A stretch of DNA of 15,555 nucleotides from Prevotellaceae bacterium UBA4372 (lineage in GTDB: Bacteria > Bacteroidota > Bacteroidia > Bacteroidales > Bacteroidaceae). Made by a program: the position numbers and the translations under genes. Location of the stretch: contig DGSC01000046.1 of NCBI GenBank assembly GCA_002391275.1, positions 1 through 15,555 on the forward strand, read 5' to 3'. The notes under the pieces are model-generated. The model was not told where the DNA came from. It searched no databases and saw only the letters and a list, made by a program, of their open reading frames with translations. Shown here in pieces: positions 1 through 8,012 of this stretch (position 1 is its first letter; every line of letters starts with the position of its first letter).

Positions 1-253
1 CGCGCTCCACGAGAGCCACGGTGCCGCTGACAGGCGAAACGAACTTCACTTCGGGATGGTTCTTGTCAACGAACAAGGCATCCCCGACCTTGACAGTGTC
101 ACCTTCTTTAACGACAACCTTGGGCTTCATGCCATAAAAGTCATCAGGCACCAGCGCGTACTGGCCCTGTACTTTCGTCTGCATAGTTTCCAAGTTTGCC
201 TTGCCCTTCAGGTTCACGTCGAGGCCTTTGCGTAACTTGATTACATTTGCCAT
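1..253 (-). CDS. nqrA: Na+-translocating NADH:quinone reductase subunit A, N-terminal part (runs off the left edge)
   Basis: Translating the minus strand from ATG at 253-251 gives 84 residues that begin MANVIKLRKGLDVNLKG, the usual N-terminus of Bacteroidetes NqrA. Further on there is a biotinyl/lipoyl-like stretch (residues about 54-80, GDTVKVGDALFVDKNHPEVK followed by FVSPVSGTVALVE), which is also typical of the family. NqrA is a peripheral subunit of the six-subunit membrane complex that oxidises NADH, reduces quinone and exports Na+. The remaining nqr genes are expected to the left, outside the window. The gene is divergent from tamB, with a candidate minus-strand -7 box about 40 bp upstream of the start. 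The 3' part is missing only because the window ends; nothing suggests a broken gene. Confidence 0.93.
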   Translation of the reverse strand, partial: MANVIKLRKGLDVNLKGKANLETMQTKVQGQYALVPDDFYGMKPKVVVKEGDTVKVGDALFVDKNHPEVKFVSPVSGTVALVER

Positions 254-293
254 ATAAATAAGTAATGAATAAATGGTTTTGCTAAAAACTGCG

Positions 294-301
294 CAAAATT
301 A
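294..301 (-). promoter_or_regulatory. candidate -7 box for nqrA
   Basis: The minus strand reads TAATTTTG here, an exact match to the Bacteroidetes -7 consensus TAnnTTTG. Transcription would begin near 287, giving a leader of about 35 nt before the nqrA ATG. I see no convincing TTTG-type -33 element at the expected distance, so this rests on one box and its position. Confidence 0.45.
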
Positions 302-341
302 ACTAAAAAAAGATAATATCCTTTCATAAAGATAAAAGAAT

Positions 342-373
342 TTTGTTGTAAAACCAAAAAAAGACTACTTTTG
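342..373 (+). promoter_or_regulatory. promoter for tamB (-33 TTTG, -7 TACTTTTG)
   Basis: TTTG at 342-345 and TACTTTTG at 366-373 match the Bacteroidetes -33/-7 promoter pattern with a 20-nt spacer. The predicted transcription start is about 379-381. This matters for the next gene: an mRNA starting there leaves only a few bases before the membrane-anchor codons of tamB, so any start codon must lie between about 379 and 420, where there is no ATG, GTG or TTG in frame. Confidence 0.6.
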
Positions 374-396
374 CTCTCATAAATATCATTTCGGCC

Positions 397-3300
397 ATTA
401 AAACATTTAAAAATATTATACGTTTCGTTGTCGGCTTAGTCATTGCACTCTACACCGGAACATATATCTTCACAGCCACCCCTGCTTGTCAAAAGTGGTT
501 GGCGGGGAAGGTATCTCATGTTTTATCGGAAGAATTAGAGACCAAAGTGGCTATTGGCAACATTCGAATAGGACTATTTAACAGAGCCGTTTTGGATGAT
601 GTTTTTATACAAGACCTTTCAGGTGATTCTTTACTCTCAGCGGCTCGTCTCAGCTCTAAAATACACATTTGGGACTTATTTCATGGAAGAGTAAAGATTG
701 ACAACCTACAACTTTTCGGATATACTATTCATCTACGGAAGAGAACGGCCGAGGAACCTTACAACTTCCAGTTTATTATTGACAAATTTTCCTCAAATAA
801 TTCCACATCCACACCTTTAGACATCTCGATTTCCGACATCGTCGTAAGAAGAGGTTCCATATTCCACTCCCTTGATTACAAACCTCTTTCCGACGGCTTT
901 TCCATAGCCCATTGCCACTTTAGCGATGTCGCTCTTGAAGCTTCATTGGACAGTTTAACCAATGACAATATTCAAGCAGTAATCAAAGAGTTAAGTTTTA
1001 CCGAAAAAAGCAACACATTAACTCTTGAAAAGTTAAAAGCGACTATTGATGTACGTCAGAATTCGGCACATCTTTCGGACGTTGAATTATACCTCCCCAA
1101 TACTCACATAAGTTTAGATCTTGTAGCCCACACTGATGGTGATGGCCAATGGAAGGACTATGAGCACTTAAATACATCTTTAAGTCTAAAAGGCTCGGTG
1201 TTGCCCACCGATTTTGCTGCGTTGATTCCAAGAAGCTACCTGCCACAACAAAGTATAAGCATTGACATAGCAACAACTTTAAGACACAGACAAATAGAAC
1301 TGAGCAAGCTACTGCTGGATGGCGAGGATTTCTCTTTAGATGCCCAAGCCCAAGGAACCCTAAATACAAAGGACACGACTCTAATAGTACCCATAACTAA
1401 TTTAGATTTAACAATACATCATCTAAAAACCAATAGACATTTCTATGAACCGATTTTAACCCAAAAATCGAAGAAGGACGGACAGACGATTCTTAGTCCT
1501 GAAGTAACTGCCAAATTATTGAGCATCGATAACATAGAAATGTCTGGCCGCTTACAAAGCCGCGAAGCATTAACGCATAATAAAGCGGACATCAATCTAA
1601 CGACTTCTATTGGTTCCGCTGAGGTGGATTTGGAACTTGTTGAAAAAGATATTTTTAACCTGCAGGCCAAAACATCGGACCTGCAAATAACAAAATTATT
1701 TGCCGACAACAATGAATTTCCTGTCGACAACCTCAATTTAGATATCAATTTGAAAGGCAGCCTCAAATCTCCATCTGTTTCAGGCTTAGTTTCGGCTACG
1801 GATTTAATTGTTAAAGGTGAAACACTTGACAAGGTGGTTGCAGACGTAAACCTTTCGCCACGGACAATAAAAGTCAATGCTGGAGTAGATGACAAAGAAT
1901 ATAGATTTAGGTTAAACGCAGACTTACTGGGCAATCAAGATATCAAGTTTAATTCAGACCTTTTAGACCAGATTCAAGGATATGTTGCATTAAATGATGT
2001 GAGCATTCACACCGATAAATATAATTACGACCAAAATGCATTGAATATCTCACTCTCCAATGACCAACATGGCCATCACATGTTGATCAGCAGCGATTTC
2101 ATGGATGCTCATGCAGACGGTCATTTCAGGTATCAAGACCTACCAGCTATGGCCCAAGCCCTGCTCCACGAGGCTCTGCCGTCGGTCATTCCACCAGCAT
2201 CGCATTTCTCAAATAATGCCCAAAGTAATGTCACTCTGTCTGTTAATTTATGGGACAGCACTCCTTTAAAAGAGTTCATCGACGTCAATCTCAGTCTTAT
2301 TGAACCTGGATTCATAGAGGGGTCTATTGATGGTAGCAGAAAGCACATGAGCTTGCATGCTGATTTCCCTCATGCTATATACGGCAATGAAGACTTGCGC
2401 GCCGTAAGTGCCCTTCTACGGCAAAATGGTGACAGCCTGACTTCGTTCTTTACCTTACAGCGAATGATGGAAAGCGGGCCAATTGATATTACCCTTGAAG
2501 CGGGCGCACGGTCAGATAATGTCAACACCATACTTACCTGGAACAACAACAACGCCCCCTCGCTTCGGGGAACTATTTCGGCCACTTCTGCTTTTTCTAA
2601 AGCTCAAAATGGCAAGTTAGATACAAATATCTTGTTGCATCCCTCACAAGTTGTCATCTCTGACACGGTCTGGAACGTCCATCCCGCAGAAATCTTCGTA
2701 CACAATAATGCCGTTAGCGTTCATGATTTCCAAGTTTCACAGCTGGGTCGCCATTTAAGTGTAAACGGCCGTCTGTCCAAAGATCCTTCAGATACACTAT
2801 TTGCAGACCTGCGTGCCATCAATCTTCAGTATGTTTTCGGCTTGATAGATTTCCACGATGTTGAATTTGCCGGACTTGCGACGGGCAAGGTAAAAGCACA
2901 TAATCTCTTCACCGACATTAATGTTGACGCAGACCTTCGGGTAGACGATTTCACGCTTAACAACGGACTCCTTGGTCAACTCTATGTCACTGGTGGTTTC
3001 GGGCGAAAAGATGATCGTGCTATAGACCTCGACGCATATATCCATGAACCCACGCACGGAGATATCAGTCATGTAACAGCCCTTATCAAACCCGGTCATG
3101 AACCAGGCCGGGGGCTCGACCTTAACATATTCGCCAAGCGTTTGAACACCTATTTCCTCAATGATTTCACCCAATCCATCTTTACAGATTTACAGGGTCA
3201 AGCCTCAGGATATGCACATTTACACGGACCGTTCAAACGCCTAAATTTGGAGGGAGAGTTGGCGCTCGACACCTTGGCTTTAACCGTTGACGCCCTTGGC

Positions 3301-4764
3301 ACGCGCTATCATTTGCTCGGAGGGGATAGCGTACATCTCCACAACGGAGGCATTAGCCTGCGGAATATTCAAGTATACGACAAGTATCACCTGACCGATA
3401 ATAGGCGTCACCAAGCCACACTTAACGGAGAACTTTCCTATCAGCACTTTAAGAACCTGTCCTACGACTTCAACATAGCGGCCCATGACCTTTTAGGCTA
3501 CGACTTCCACGACTTCGGCGACCAGACATTCTATGGTACTGTCTTTGCAGAAGGTAATGTACACCTATCCGGCCAACCTGGAGCACTTAATGTGGATCTA
3601 AAATGCAGACCTACGGCAGGAACAGTTTTCACCTATAATGTGTCATCACCGGAAAGCACAACAGACAACGAGTTCATCACCTTTAAGAGCAAAGATGCGC
3701 CCAATACTGCCACCCTTCCCTTGCAAGAGAAGGCATCAGACTCGTCACAAGCAGATATTGCATCTGACGAAACTGAGCTCGACGATGAGCGCTCAGACAT
3801 GCGCATCAACTTTGATCTTGACATCACTCCCGATGCCCAGATGCGTCTGCTCATGGATCAACGTTCTGAAGATTACATTAATCTATTCGGCGACGGACAT
3901 ATAAGAGCCAATTTTTATAACAAAGGACGTTTCCAGATGTACGGCATCTATCGTGTAGACCATGGCACTTACAGGCTGTCGCTGCAGGATGTCATACGCA
4001 AAGACTTCCAATTCCAGCAAGGGAGCACTATCACGTTTGGAGGCGATCCGTTGAAGGGCGACTTAAACCTACAGGCTATCTACACGGTACCTTCTGTCTC
4101 GCTCAACGACTTGACCGTAGGCAGCAACTTCTCCGCTTCAAATGTCCGGGTAAATTGTCTGATGAATATCGGCGGCAGACCTGAGCAACCCCAGATTACG
4201 TTTGACTTTGATATTCCCAATGTCAACGAAGATGAGAAACAAATGGTACGTTCATTGATCTCAACCGAAGAGGAGCGCAATCTTCAAGTCATCTATCTTT
4301 TGGGCATTGGTCGCTTCTATACTTACGGATTAGCAGCCGACCAGAGTCAGACAAACGCCGCCGTTCAGAGTCTGCTCTCATCAACTTTGTCCGGCCAGTT
4401 GAACAACCTTCTGACAAATGCCATAGGCAACGGCAACTGGAACTTCGGGACGAACCTTTCGACAGGCACACAAGGATGGACAGACGTCGATGTGGAAGGC
4501 ATGCTTAGCGGACGCCTGCTGAACAATCGCCTTCTCATCAACGGCACTTTCGGCTACCGCGACACCCCAATAGCCAACACCAACTTCATCGGCGACTTTG
4601 ACGTCCAGTGGCTGCTCACGCCATCGGGCAACCTCAGCCTTAAGGCCTATAGCGAGACCAACGACAGGTATTTCACCAAGTCCGCACTAACAACACAGGG
4701 CATTGGAATCCAAGTAAAGAAAGATTTCAACACCCTGCGTGAGTTATTCCGACGTCGGAAATAA
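397..4764 (+). CDS. tamB: TamB/DUF490-family translocation and assembly module protein; non-standard start inferred
   Basis: Giant envelope protein of about 1455 residues, within the range usual for Bacteroidetes TamB. TamB proteins are anchored in the inner membrane and span the periplasm as a long beta-rich groove; they serve outer-membrane protein insertion and/or phospholipid transport. Visible here: an N-terminal hydrophobic anchor coded at about 421-480 (RFVVGLVIALYTGTYIF), the family-like GKVSHVLSEELETKVAIGNI just after it, many repeated beta-strand segments, and a typical C-terminal DUF490 region coded from about 3780 to the end (DGHIRANFYNKGRFQMYGIY, then FGGDPLKGDLNLQAIYTV). An acidic, Ser-rich insert lies at about 3640-3800. 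The first standard in-frame start is TTG at 499, which would delete the anchor. The frame is open back to a TAA at 349-351, so I place the start provisionally at ATT 397 (giving a Lys-Thr-Phe-Lys N-terminus); ATA 379 or ATT 388 are alternatives. It is divergent from nqrA and convergent with ettA, 21 bp away. Confidence 0.9.
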   Translation: MKTFKNIIRFVVGLVIALYTGTYIFTATPACQKWLAGKVSHVLSEELETKVAIGNIRIGLFNRAVLDDVFIQDLSGDSLLSAARLSSKIHIWDLFHGRVKIDNLQLFGYTIHLRKRTAEEPYNFQFIIDKFSSNNSTSTPLDISISDIVVRRGSIFHSLDYKPLSDGFSIAHCHFSDVALEASLDSLTNDNIQAVIKELSFTEKSNTLTLEKLKATIDVRQNSAHLSDVELYLPNTHISLDLVAHTDGDGQWKDYEHLNTSLSLKGSVLPTDFAALIPRSYLPQQSISIDIATTLRHRQIELSKLLLDGEDFSLDAQAQGTLNTKDTTLIVPITNLDLTIHHLKTNRHFYEPILTQKSKKDGQTILSPEVTAKLLSIDNIEMSGRLQSREALTHNKADINLTTSIGSAEVDLELVEKDIFNLQAKTSDLQITKLFADNNEFPVDNLNLDINLKGSLKSPSVSGLVSATDLIVKGETLDKVVADVNLSPRTIKVNAGVDDKEYRFRLNADLLGNQDIKFNSDLLDQIQGYVALNDVSIHTDKYNYDQNALNISLSNDQHGHHMLISSDFMDAHADGHFRYQDLPAMAQALLHEALPSVIPPASHFSNNAQSNVTLSVNLWDSTPLKEFIDVNLSLIEPGFIEGSIDGSRKHMSLHADFPHAIYGNEDLRAVSALLRQNGDSLTSFFTLQRMMESGPIDITLEAGARSDNVNTILTWNNNNAPSLRGTISATSAFSKAQNGKLDTNILLHPSQVVISDTVWNVHPAEIFVHNNAVSVHDFQVSQLGRHLSVNGRLSKDPSDTLFADLRAINLQYVFGLIDFHDVEFAGLATGKVKAHNLFTDINVDADLRVDDFTLNNGLLGQLYVTGGFGRKDDRAIDLDAYIHEPTHGDISHVTALIKPGHEPGRGLDLNIFAKRLNTYFLNDFTQSIFTDLQGQASGYAHLHGPFKRLNLEGELALDTLALTVDALGTRYHLLGGDSVHLHNGGISLRNIQVYDKYHLTDNRRHQATLNGELSYQHFKNLSYDFNIAAHDLLGYDFHDFGDQTFYGTVFAEGNVHLSGQPGALNVDLKCRPTAGTVFTYNVSSPESTTDNEFITFKSKDAPNTATLPLQEKASDSSQADIASDETELDDERSDMRINFDLDITPDAQMRLLMDQRSEDYINLFGDGHIRANFYNKGRFQMYGIYRVDHGTYRLSLQDVIRKDFQFQQGSTITFGGDPLKGDLNLQAIYTVPSVSLNDLTVGSNFSASNVRVNCLMNIGGRPEQPQITFDFDIPNVNEDEKQMVRSLISTEEERNLQVIYLLGIGRFYTYGLAADQSQTNAAVQSLLSSTLSGQLNNLLTNAIGNGNWNFGTNLSTGTQGWTDVDVEGMLSGRLLNNRLLINGTFGYRDTPIANTNFIGDFDVQWLLTPSGNLSLKAYSETNDRYFTKSALTTQGIGIQVKKDFNTLRELFRRRK

Positions 4765-4785
4765 CAATAGCCTTTGCTACTTTTA

Positions 4786-6477
4786 TCAGTCTTCCGTAAG
4801 CTTTCTGTAGCGAATACGTTTTGGTTCTTCCAGTCCCAACCGACGTAGTTTGTGTGCCTCATAGTCGGTATAAGAGCCTTCGTAGAAATAGACGTTGCCA
4901 TCTCCTTCAAAGGCAAGGATATGTGTGCAGATACGATCCAGGAACCATCGGTCGTGACTGATGACTACGGCACATCCGGCAAATGCTTCAAGGCCTTCCT
5001 CAAGGGCTCTCAGCGTATTCACATCAATGTCGTTGGTCGGTTCATCCAGCAACAGAACGTTGCCTTCTTCCTTCAGCGCAATAGCCAGATGCAGCCTGTT
5101 CCGTTCGCCGCCTGAGAGGACTCCGCATTTCTTTTCCTGGTCAGCGCCTGTAAAATTAAAGCGAGAGAGATAAGCTCTTGCGTTGATGTCCCGTCCTCCC
5201 ATGCGTATCAGTTCATTACCTTGTGAAATAATCTGATATACCGTTTCTTCTGGTTTTATGTCGTGATGGTTCTGATCGACATAAGCTATTTTCACGGTTT
5301 CACCTACTTCAAACGTTCCGGCATCTGGCTTTTCCAAGCCCATTATGAGGCGGAAAAGCGTTGTCTTGCCTGCCCCATTAGGGCCAATCACACCAACAAT
5401 TCCTCCTGGCGGGAGTGTAAAGTTCAAGTCCTTGAAGAGCAATTTGTCGCCGAAGGACTTGGCCAAACCATGAGCCTCGATCACCTTGTTACCGAGGCGC
5501 GGCCCGCTGGGAATGAAGATTTCCAATTTCTGTTCTTTCTCTTTTTGGTCTTCGTTGAGCATTCGCTCATAGTTTGACAGACGCGCCTTACCTTTCGACT
5601 GACGGGCCTTAGGTGCCATGCGCACCCATTCCAGCTCGCGCTGAAGGGTTTTTCGCCGCTTCGATTCAACTTTCTCTTCCATTTCCAGGCGCTTTGTCTT
5701 CTGTTCGAGCCACGAGCTGTAGTTGCCTTGCCAAGGGATACCTTCTCCCCTGTCGAGTTCGAGAATCCAGCCGGCTACATCGTCGAGGAAATATCTGTCG
5801 TGCGTCACGGCTATCACCGTACCCTCATATTGGTTGAGATGTTGTTCGAGCCAGTCGATGCTTTCGGCGTCAAGATGGTTGGTAGGTTCGTCAAGGAGCA
5901 GGATGTCTGGCTTCTGAAGCAAGAGCCTGCATAGGGCCACTCTACGGCGTTCTCCGCCAGAGAGGTTGGCACAGAGCTGATCGCTCGGCGGACATCTGAG
6001 CGCATCCATTGCCCTATTCAGCCGGGTGTCGAGGTTCCACGCATCAGTGGCATCGATAATATCTTGCAGCTGACCTTGACGCGCAAACAGTTCGTTCATT
6101 TTGTCGGCATCCTCGTAATATTCCGGCAGACCAAACTTATTATTAATTTCCTCATATTCAGCCAGTGCATCCACAATATGCTGTACGCCCTCCTCTACGA
6201 CCTCTCTCACGGTTTTTGCATCGTCGAGCTGAGGTTCCTGTGGCAGGTATCCTACAGAATAACCCGGAGCAAAAACGACGTTGCCCTGATAGCTGCTATC
6301 CAACCCTGCAATTATCTTTAGCAAAGTGGATTTACCAGAGCCATTGAGACCGATGATACCTATCTTGGCTCCATAGAAGAAGCTGAGGTAGATGTTTTTC
6401 AGAATCTGTTTCTGATTCTGTTGGATGGTTTTGCTTACGCCGACCATCGAGAAAATAATTTTCTTATCGTCTGCCAT
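4786..6477 (-). CDS. ettA: energy-dependent translational throttle protein EttA (ABC-F ATPase)
   Basis: A 563-residue soluble protein with two ABC cassettes and no membrane segments, close to E. coli EttA (555 aa) along its whole length. Cassette 1 has Walker A GLNGSGKST (43-51), signature LSGGE (172-176) and Walker B LLLDEP (193-198). Cassette 2 has Walker A GPNGAGKTT (365-373), signature LSGGE (454-458) and Walker B LLLDEP (475-480). The linker between them contains the basic RQSKGKARL stretch (292-300), part of the P-site tRNA interaction motif that defines this group. Known role in the family: it binds the ribosomal E site and gates the first elongation step according to the ATP/ADP ratio. 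It lies 40 bp downstream of the glucosaminidase gene on the same strand with no promoter box between, so the two are probably co-transcribed. Both ATP sites look intact. Confidence 0.96.
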   Translation of the reverse strand: MADDKKIIFSMVGVSKTIQQNQKQILKNIYLSFFYGAKIGIIGLNGSGKSTLLKIIAGLDSSYQGNVVFAPGYSVGYLPQEPQLDDAKTVREVVEEGVQHIVDALAEYEEINNKFGLPEYYEDADKMNELFARQGQLQDIIDATDAWNLDTRLNRAMDALRCPPSDQLCANLSGGERRRVALCRLLLQKPDILLLDEPTNHLDAESIDWLEQHLNQYEGTVIAVTHDRYFLDDVAGWILELDRGEGIPWQGNYSSWLEQKTKRLEMEEKVESKRRKTLQRELEWVRMAPKARQSKGKARLSNYERMLNEDQKEKEQKLEIFIPSGPRLGNKVIEAHGLAKSFGDKLLFKDLNFTLPPGGIVGVIGPNGAGKTTLFRLIMGLEKPDAGTFEVGETVKIAYVDQNHHDIKPEETVYQIISQGNELIRMGGRDINARAYLSRFNFTGADQEKKCGVLSGGERNRLHLAIALKEEGNVLLLDEPTNDIDVNTLRALEEGLEAFAGCAVVISHDRWFLDRICTHILAFEGDGNVYFYEGSYTDYEAHKLRRLGLEEPKRIRYRKLTED

Positions 6478-6517
6478 AAATAAGTGAATGGATTAGGTTG
6501 TTGCTGTGTTTCAAGTC

Positions 6518-7435
6518 TCAACGAAGCCAAATCAGGTCGCCTGGAGATGGCACATAGTCTGGCTGAAGCCCATTGAGCGAATAGATGTTTTTTAGGCGGA
6601 TGGCATAGTGCTGAGCAATGTCGTACAACGACTCGCCGGCCTGAACCACGTGGGGTATCCCCTTCATGCTCTTGTCGGCTTTTGTTTTCTTTTTCTCCAG
6701 ATATATGATGTCGCCGGCCGCGAGCTTGCTGTCTTTCGGACGCTCGTTGTATTTCAACAAGCGCCGTTTGCTGACTCCCGTCTCTCGCGCAATGGTTTCC
6801 CAAGTGTCGCCGGTGATAGCCATTATCATATAAGTTTTGTTGATACGATAAACAATGTGTCGTTCAAAAAAGTCGATTTCATTGCTAACATTGGTAGAGT
6901 TGCGGGCATGGTAGCGACCTTTGGCATAGGAGTCGAATTGTTGCAGGTTGTAACGCTGTATCGTTCCGATGAGCATATCGGGATAACGCGGATTGGTAGC
7001 ATATCCGCAGCGCTTCAGGCCGTGAGCCCAACCACGATAGTCGGTCTGCTGCAATTTGAAGAGCGACCTGTAGCGTTGGTTGTTGTGTAGGAATCGTGAA
7101 TGGTCTTCGTAGCTCTCGTCGTCTGTGCGATATTTGCGAAAACGGTCATCTGGACGGTCGTCGGACATGACAATGTAAGGGCCTGTCCAATTCATTCCAA
7201 CCTTGATACCGAAATGGTTGTGTGCTTCACGGGCAAGGCGGCTCTGCCCTGCTCCACTCTCAATCAATGCTTGTGCCAAGGTGATGGAGGCTGGAATATT
7301 GTAGCGACGCATCTGATCTATGGCCATATCCTTGTAGTTTTCGATGTAACGCCATTGTACCGACTGTTTTGACTGACCGAAAACAGCTGAAACAAGCATA
7401 AAAGCAATCGAAAAGCATGTGAAAAATTGCTTCAT
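6518..7435 (-). CDS. exported glucosaminidase-domain protein with two C-terminal LysM modules
   Basis: A 305-residue protein with a signal peptide (residues 1-20, MKQFFTCFSIAFMLVSAVFG). Residues about 33-180 form a GH73/glucosaminidase-like (FlgJ/Lyz2-type) domain, with the typical ITLAQALIESGAGQS stretch in which Glu59 is the likely catalytic acid, then HNHFGIK and the downstream NPRYPDMLIGTIQRYNL. Two LysM peptidoglycan-binding modules follow: about 195-249, whose IMAITGDTWETIARETGVSK is recognisable, and 262-305, beginning HVVQAGESLYDIAQ. The family hydrolyses the N-acetylglucosaminyl-beta-1,4-N-acetylmuramyl bond. Likely role: periplasmic cell-wall turnover or division, inferred from the domains. 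It is the first gene of a probable two-gene unit with ettA and is divergent from cytidine deaminase; a -7 box lies 26 bp upstream of its ATG. Confidence 0.9.
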   Translation of the reverse strand: MKQFFTCFSIAFMLVSAVFGQSKQSVQWRYIENYKDMAIDQMRRYNIPASITLAQALIESGAGQSRLAREAHNHFGIKVGMNWTGPYIVMSDDRPDDRFRKYRTDDESYEDHSRFLHNNQRYRSLFKLQQTDYRGWAHGLKRCGYATNPRYPDMLIGTIQRYNLQQFDSYAKGRYHARNSTNVSNEIDFFERHIVYRINKTYMIMAITGDTWETIARETGVSKRRLLKYNERPKDSKLAAGDIIYLEKKKTKADKSMKGIPHVVQAGESLYDIAQHYAIRLKNIYSLNGLQPDYVPSPGDLIWLR

Positions 7436-7460
7436 TAGGTAAAAAATATTAATCTGTGCA

Positions 7461-7468
7461 CAAAAGTA
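7461..7468 (-). promoter_or_regulatory. candidate -7 box for the glucosaminidase-ettA unit
   Basis: The minus strand reads TACTTTTG, an exact TAnnTTTG match, placing transcription start near 7454 and a leader of about 20 nt before the ATG at 7435. No clear TTTG-type -33 element is seen at the usual distance. The box lies about 40 bp from the divergent cytidine deaminase -7 box, so the two promoters nearly touch. Confidence 0.5.
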
Positions 7469-7475
7469 GTTCTTT

Positions 7476-7509
7476 TTTGGGAATCTATAAGAAAAGTTGA
7501 GTATATTTG
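7476..7509 (+). promoter_or_regulatory. promoter for cytidine deaminase-GH25 unit (-33 TTTG, -7 TATATTTG)
   Basis: TTTG at 7476-7479 and TATATTTG at 7502-7509 match the Bacteroidetes promoter pattern with a 22-nt spacer. Transcription would start around 7514-7516, only about 11-13 nt before ATG 7527. Because this start is downstream of the in-frame TTG at 7497, that TTG cannot be the start codon of this transcript. Confidence 0.6.
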
Positions 7510-7526
7510 TCGAGAAAATTCAAAAA

Positions 7527-8009
7527 ATGATGAAAGAACTTCAAATACAGCTCAACGTGAGCGTGCTCACCTTAGACGAATTGTCTGCTGCAGACCGCGA
7601 ACTGGTTGAACGTGCTAAGGGAATGACGCGCACGAGCTACTCGCCTTATTCACATTTCAGCGTAGGTGCCGCTCTGCGCTTAGCCGACAATCGCATTTTC
7701 TGTGGAAGCAATCAGGAGAATGCAGCTTTCCCTATTGGCATGTGTGCCGAGCGAACGGCCTTTTTCTATGCACAGGCTACGGCACCCGACACTGCGCCGG
7801 TAGCTATTGCCATCGCCGCATTCACCGGAGGTTCGTTTCTCAAGCAGCCGATTTCTCCTTGCGGGGCATGCCGTCAGGCTTTGCTGGAGGCTGAGACACG
7901 CTACAAACAGCCCATCCGGGTGATATTATATGGCGAGGAAACTATTTATGTGGTCGATAGCATGCGCTCATTACTCCCGCTGACGTTCGACGGTTCTGAG
8001 ATGGAATGA
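7527..8009 (+). CDS. cdd: cytidine deaminase
   Basis: A 160-residue cytosolic enzyme of the tetrameric, zinc-dependent cytidine/deoxycytidine deaminase family, converting cytidine to uridine with release of ammonia. Zinc ligands and catalytic acid are visible: Cys73-Ala-Glu75 in GMCAERTAFF and Cys112/Cys115 in SPCGACRQALLE. The substrate-pocket motif GSNQENAAFPIG (60-71) and SYSPYSHFSVGAAL (37-50) are also typical. The start was chosen as the ATG at 7527 (a second ATG follows at 7530), since an in-frame TTG at 7497 lies upstream of the predicted transcription start. Length fits the family. The product uridine could feed the uridine-phosphorylase-like enzyme encoded at 12955, although that gene is in another transcription unit. 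The GH25 gene follows after 3 bp, indicating an operon. Confidence 0.95.
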   Translation: MMKELQIQLNVSVLTLDELSAADRELVERAKGMTRTSYSPYSHFSVGAALRLADNRIFCGSNQENAAFPIGMCAERTAFFYAQATAPDTAPVAIAIAAFTGGSFLKQPISPCGACRQALLEAETRYKQPIRVILYGEETIYVVDSMRSLLPLTFDGSEME

Positions 8010-8012
8010 GAC

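Noticed and set aside
499..501. TTG as the start codon of tamB
   Set aside because: It would discard the in-frame hydrophobic anchor and the family-typical leader directly before it, which are clearly coding.
4768..4779. Hairpin TAGC-CTTT-GCTA between tamB and ettA as a shared terminator
   Set aside because: The stem has only four base pairs and there is no proper T-tract on either strand.
7497..7499. TTG as the start codon of cytidine deaminase
   Set aside because: It lies upstream of the -7 box at 7502-7509 and so outside the predicted transcript; the added ten residues do not belong to the family.
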